A stretch of 22,975 nucleotides of DNA from Rhodobiaceae bacterium UBA7378. GTDB taxonomy: Bacteria > Pseudomonadota > Alphaproteobacteria > RS24. The position numbers were made by a program, and so were the translations under genes. The stretch is taken from the NCBI GenBank assembly GCA_002469805.1, contig DKNW01000047.1, positions 1-22,975 of the forward strand, given 5' to 3'. Shown piece after piece: positions 22,191-22,975 of the stretch. A model generated the notes under the pieces. That model was not told the DNA's origin and did no database searches. It worked only from the letters and a program-made list of their open reading frames with translations. The stretch's first letter is position 1, and every line of letters starts with the position of its first letter.

Positions 22191-22777
22191 CCGTTTCGTT
22201 TTCGGTTATTATTCCCATGGCAGCACAGGAGCCAGAGCCGACTGCCCTATTTCATTCGCTTGGTTCCGCCATAGAAATTATCCTGTCGCAAGAAGCGGGC
22301 CGTGCGGCGAGCCTAAATGCAGGCGCAGCAAAAGCCACGGGCACCTATTTATGGTTTCTGCATGCCGATTCCAGTCTGCCCGACGACGCCTGGCAAAAGC
22401 TCCAACAAGCCATTGCCGATAAGCCAAAGGCTTTACACTATTTCGATTTGGCTTTTGCGGGCGGCGGCTGGGTTATGAAAATAAATAGCTGGGGAGCCAA
22501 TATGCGCGCCCGATTTTTTGGTTGCCCCTTTGGCGACCAAGGATTTTGCATCGAAAAACAGCTATTTGAAGCCATAGGTGCATACCCCGAAACAGCGCCT
22601 TATGGGGAAGACCATTTGTTCGTCTGGCAGGCCCATAAAGCCGGCGTCAAACTCAACCGCGTACCGGCAAAGCTGACCACGAGTGCGCGCAAATATCAGC
22701 AAAATGGCTGGCTCAGAACCACACTGCTGCATCAGTATTTGTGGATCAAACAATTGATGAGCGTGAAATGCCAATAG
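22181..22777 (+). CDS. TIGR04283-type glycosyltransferase (arsenosugar/rSAM-associated transferase 2)
   Basis: This 198-residue protein resembles family-2 glycosyltransferases of TIGR04283: FSVIIP near the N-terminus, GRAASLNAGA (40-49), YLWFLHADSSLP (56-67; HAD replaces DxD), FFGCPFGDQGFCI and YGEDHLFVWQA. The segment normally holding the DGxSxDxT nucleotide motif is missing, so the first half is short. In clusters of this type it is one of two putative transferases beside a phosphorylase and the radical SAM protein ArsS. ATG 22181 lies within the phosphorylase end; the stop overlaps the next gene by ten bases (ATGCCAATAG), so all three are translationally linked. Cytoplasmic; no membrane helix is obvious. 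Confidence 0.85.
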   Translation: MRVAVSFSVIIPMAAQEPEPTALFHSLGSAIEIILSQEAGRAASLNAGAAKATGTYLWFLHADSSLPDDAWQKLQQAIADKPKALHYFDLAFAGGGWVMKINSWGANMRARFFGCPFGDQGFCIEKQLFEAIGAYPETAPYGEDHLFVWQAHKAGVKLNRVPAKLTTSARKYQQNGWLRTTLLHQYLWIKQLMSVKCQ

Positions 22778-22975
22778 AGCGCGCGCGCCTCACGATCGAC
22801 CAAGTTGGCTTGGGAATTTTTGCAAAAACTGCAGCGCTTTCGCCGGTGAAAACACGCTTGGCCGCGAGCATTGGCAAGGCGGAAGCAGAGCAATTCTATC
22901 ACTTGAGTGTGCTGGCAATTGAGCAGCTCGCGCTGGCTTTACCCAACGCTATCCGCCCGTATTGGGCCGTCGCAG
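22768..22975 (+). CDS. TIGR04282-type transferase (arsenosugar/rSAM-associated transferase 1), N-terminal part
   Basis: The frame starts at ATG 22768 and runs off the right edge, giving 69 residues. After a short lead, GIFAKTAALSPVKTRLA followed by an AEQFYHLSVLAIEQL helix is diagnostic for the DUF2064/TIGR04282 family, whose nucleotide-binding loop is the 'KTRLA' region. Such proteins resemble nucleotidyltransferases or GT-A glycosyltransferases. The partner TIGR04283 and a nucleoside phosphorylase are directly upstream, as expected. The rest of the protein and any following radical SAM gene lie outside the window. Confidence 0.88.
   Translation, partial: MPIERARLTIDQVGLGIFAKTAALSPVKTRLAASIGKAEAEQFYHLSVLAIEQLALALPNAIRPYWAVA

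Overview
This 22,975-base window looks like ordinary chromosome from a moderate-GC alphaproteobacterium. The evidence is the gene set: MipZ rather than MinCDE, DUF1489, DUF3572 and DUF983 proteins, a DinB with an N-terminal zinc-ribbon, and the order rnr-DUF983-NUDIX-rpmG and clpS-clpA. A marine or SAR116/Rhodospirillales-like source is my guess; the sequence alone does not prove it. I saw no rRNA, tRNA, insertion sequence, prophage or CRISPR array.

Layout. Bases 1-1794 (+): the end of ribonuclease R, a DUF983 membrane protein overlapping it, a NUDIX hydrolase, then rpmG with its own promoter and a clear intrinsic terminator. Bases 1880-6275 (+): DUF3572, a HAD-like protein overlapping dinB, a RidA-family protein joined by TAATG to a GNAT/DUF482 protein, and a HIT protein. 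Bases 6268-8970 (-): the clpS-clpA adaptor/unfoldase pair. Bases 9150-10379 (+): a D,D-carboxypeptidase with a SPOR tail. Bases 10387-11693 (-): mipZ, joined by TAATG to a membrane-anchored J-domain protein. Bases 11823-13465 (+): an SDR oxidoreductase and panC. Bases 13494-16341 (-): DUF1489, then mgtE (TTG start) joined by TAATG to an exported Kelch protein. Bases 16456-19609: a MAPEG protein, a 55-residue minus-strand gene, an MFS transporter, and an O-acetylhomoserine sulfhydrylase (-).

The accessory part is at the right end. A CYP153-like cytochrome P450 (19794-21035) has a near-consensus sigma70-type promoter whose -35 box lies in the second copy of a 24-bp tandem repeat. A 309-base gap follows; on its minus strand is a possible 29-codon peptide with a well-placed Shine-Dalgarno. 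Next comes a run of three overlapping genes leaving the window: an MTA-phosphorylase-family nucleoside phosphorylase, a TIGR04283-type transferase and a TIGR04282-type transferase. This combination is the known 'rSAM/selenodomain-associated' set, now linked to arsenosugar biosynthesis with the radical SAM protein ArsS, so ArsS and ArsM would be expected beyond base 22975.

Most of the window is conserved housekeeping. The best candidates for something new are the 29-residue peptide next to the arsenosugar-type operon, the repeat-controlled orphan P450, and the 55-residue acidic, aromatic-rich protein at 16869-17036.
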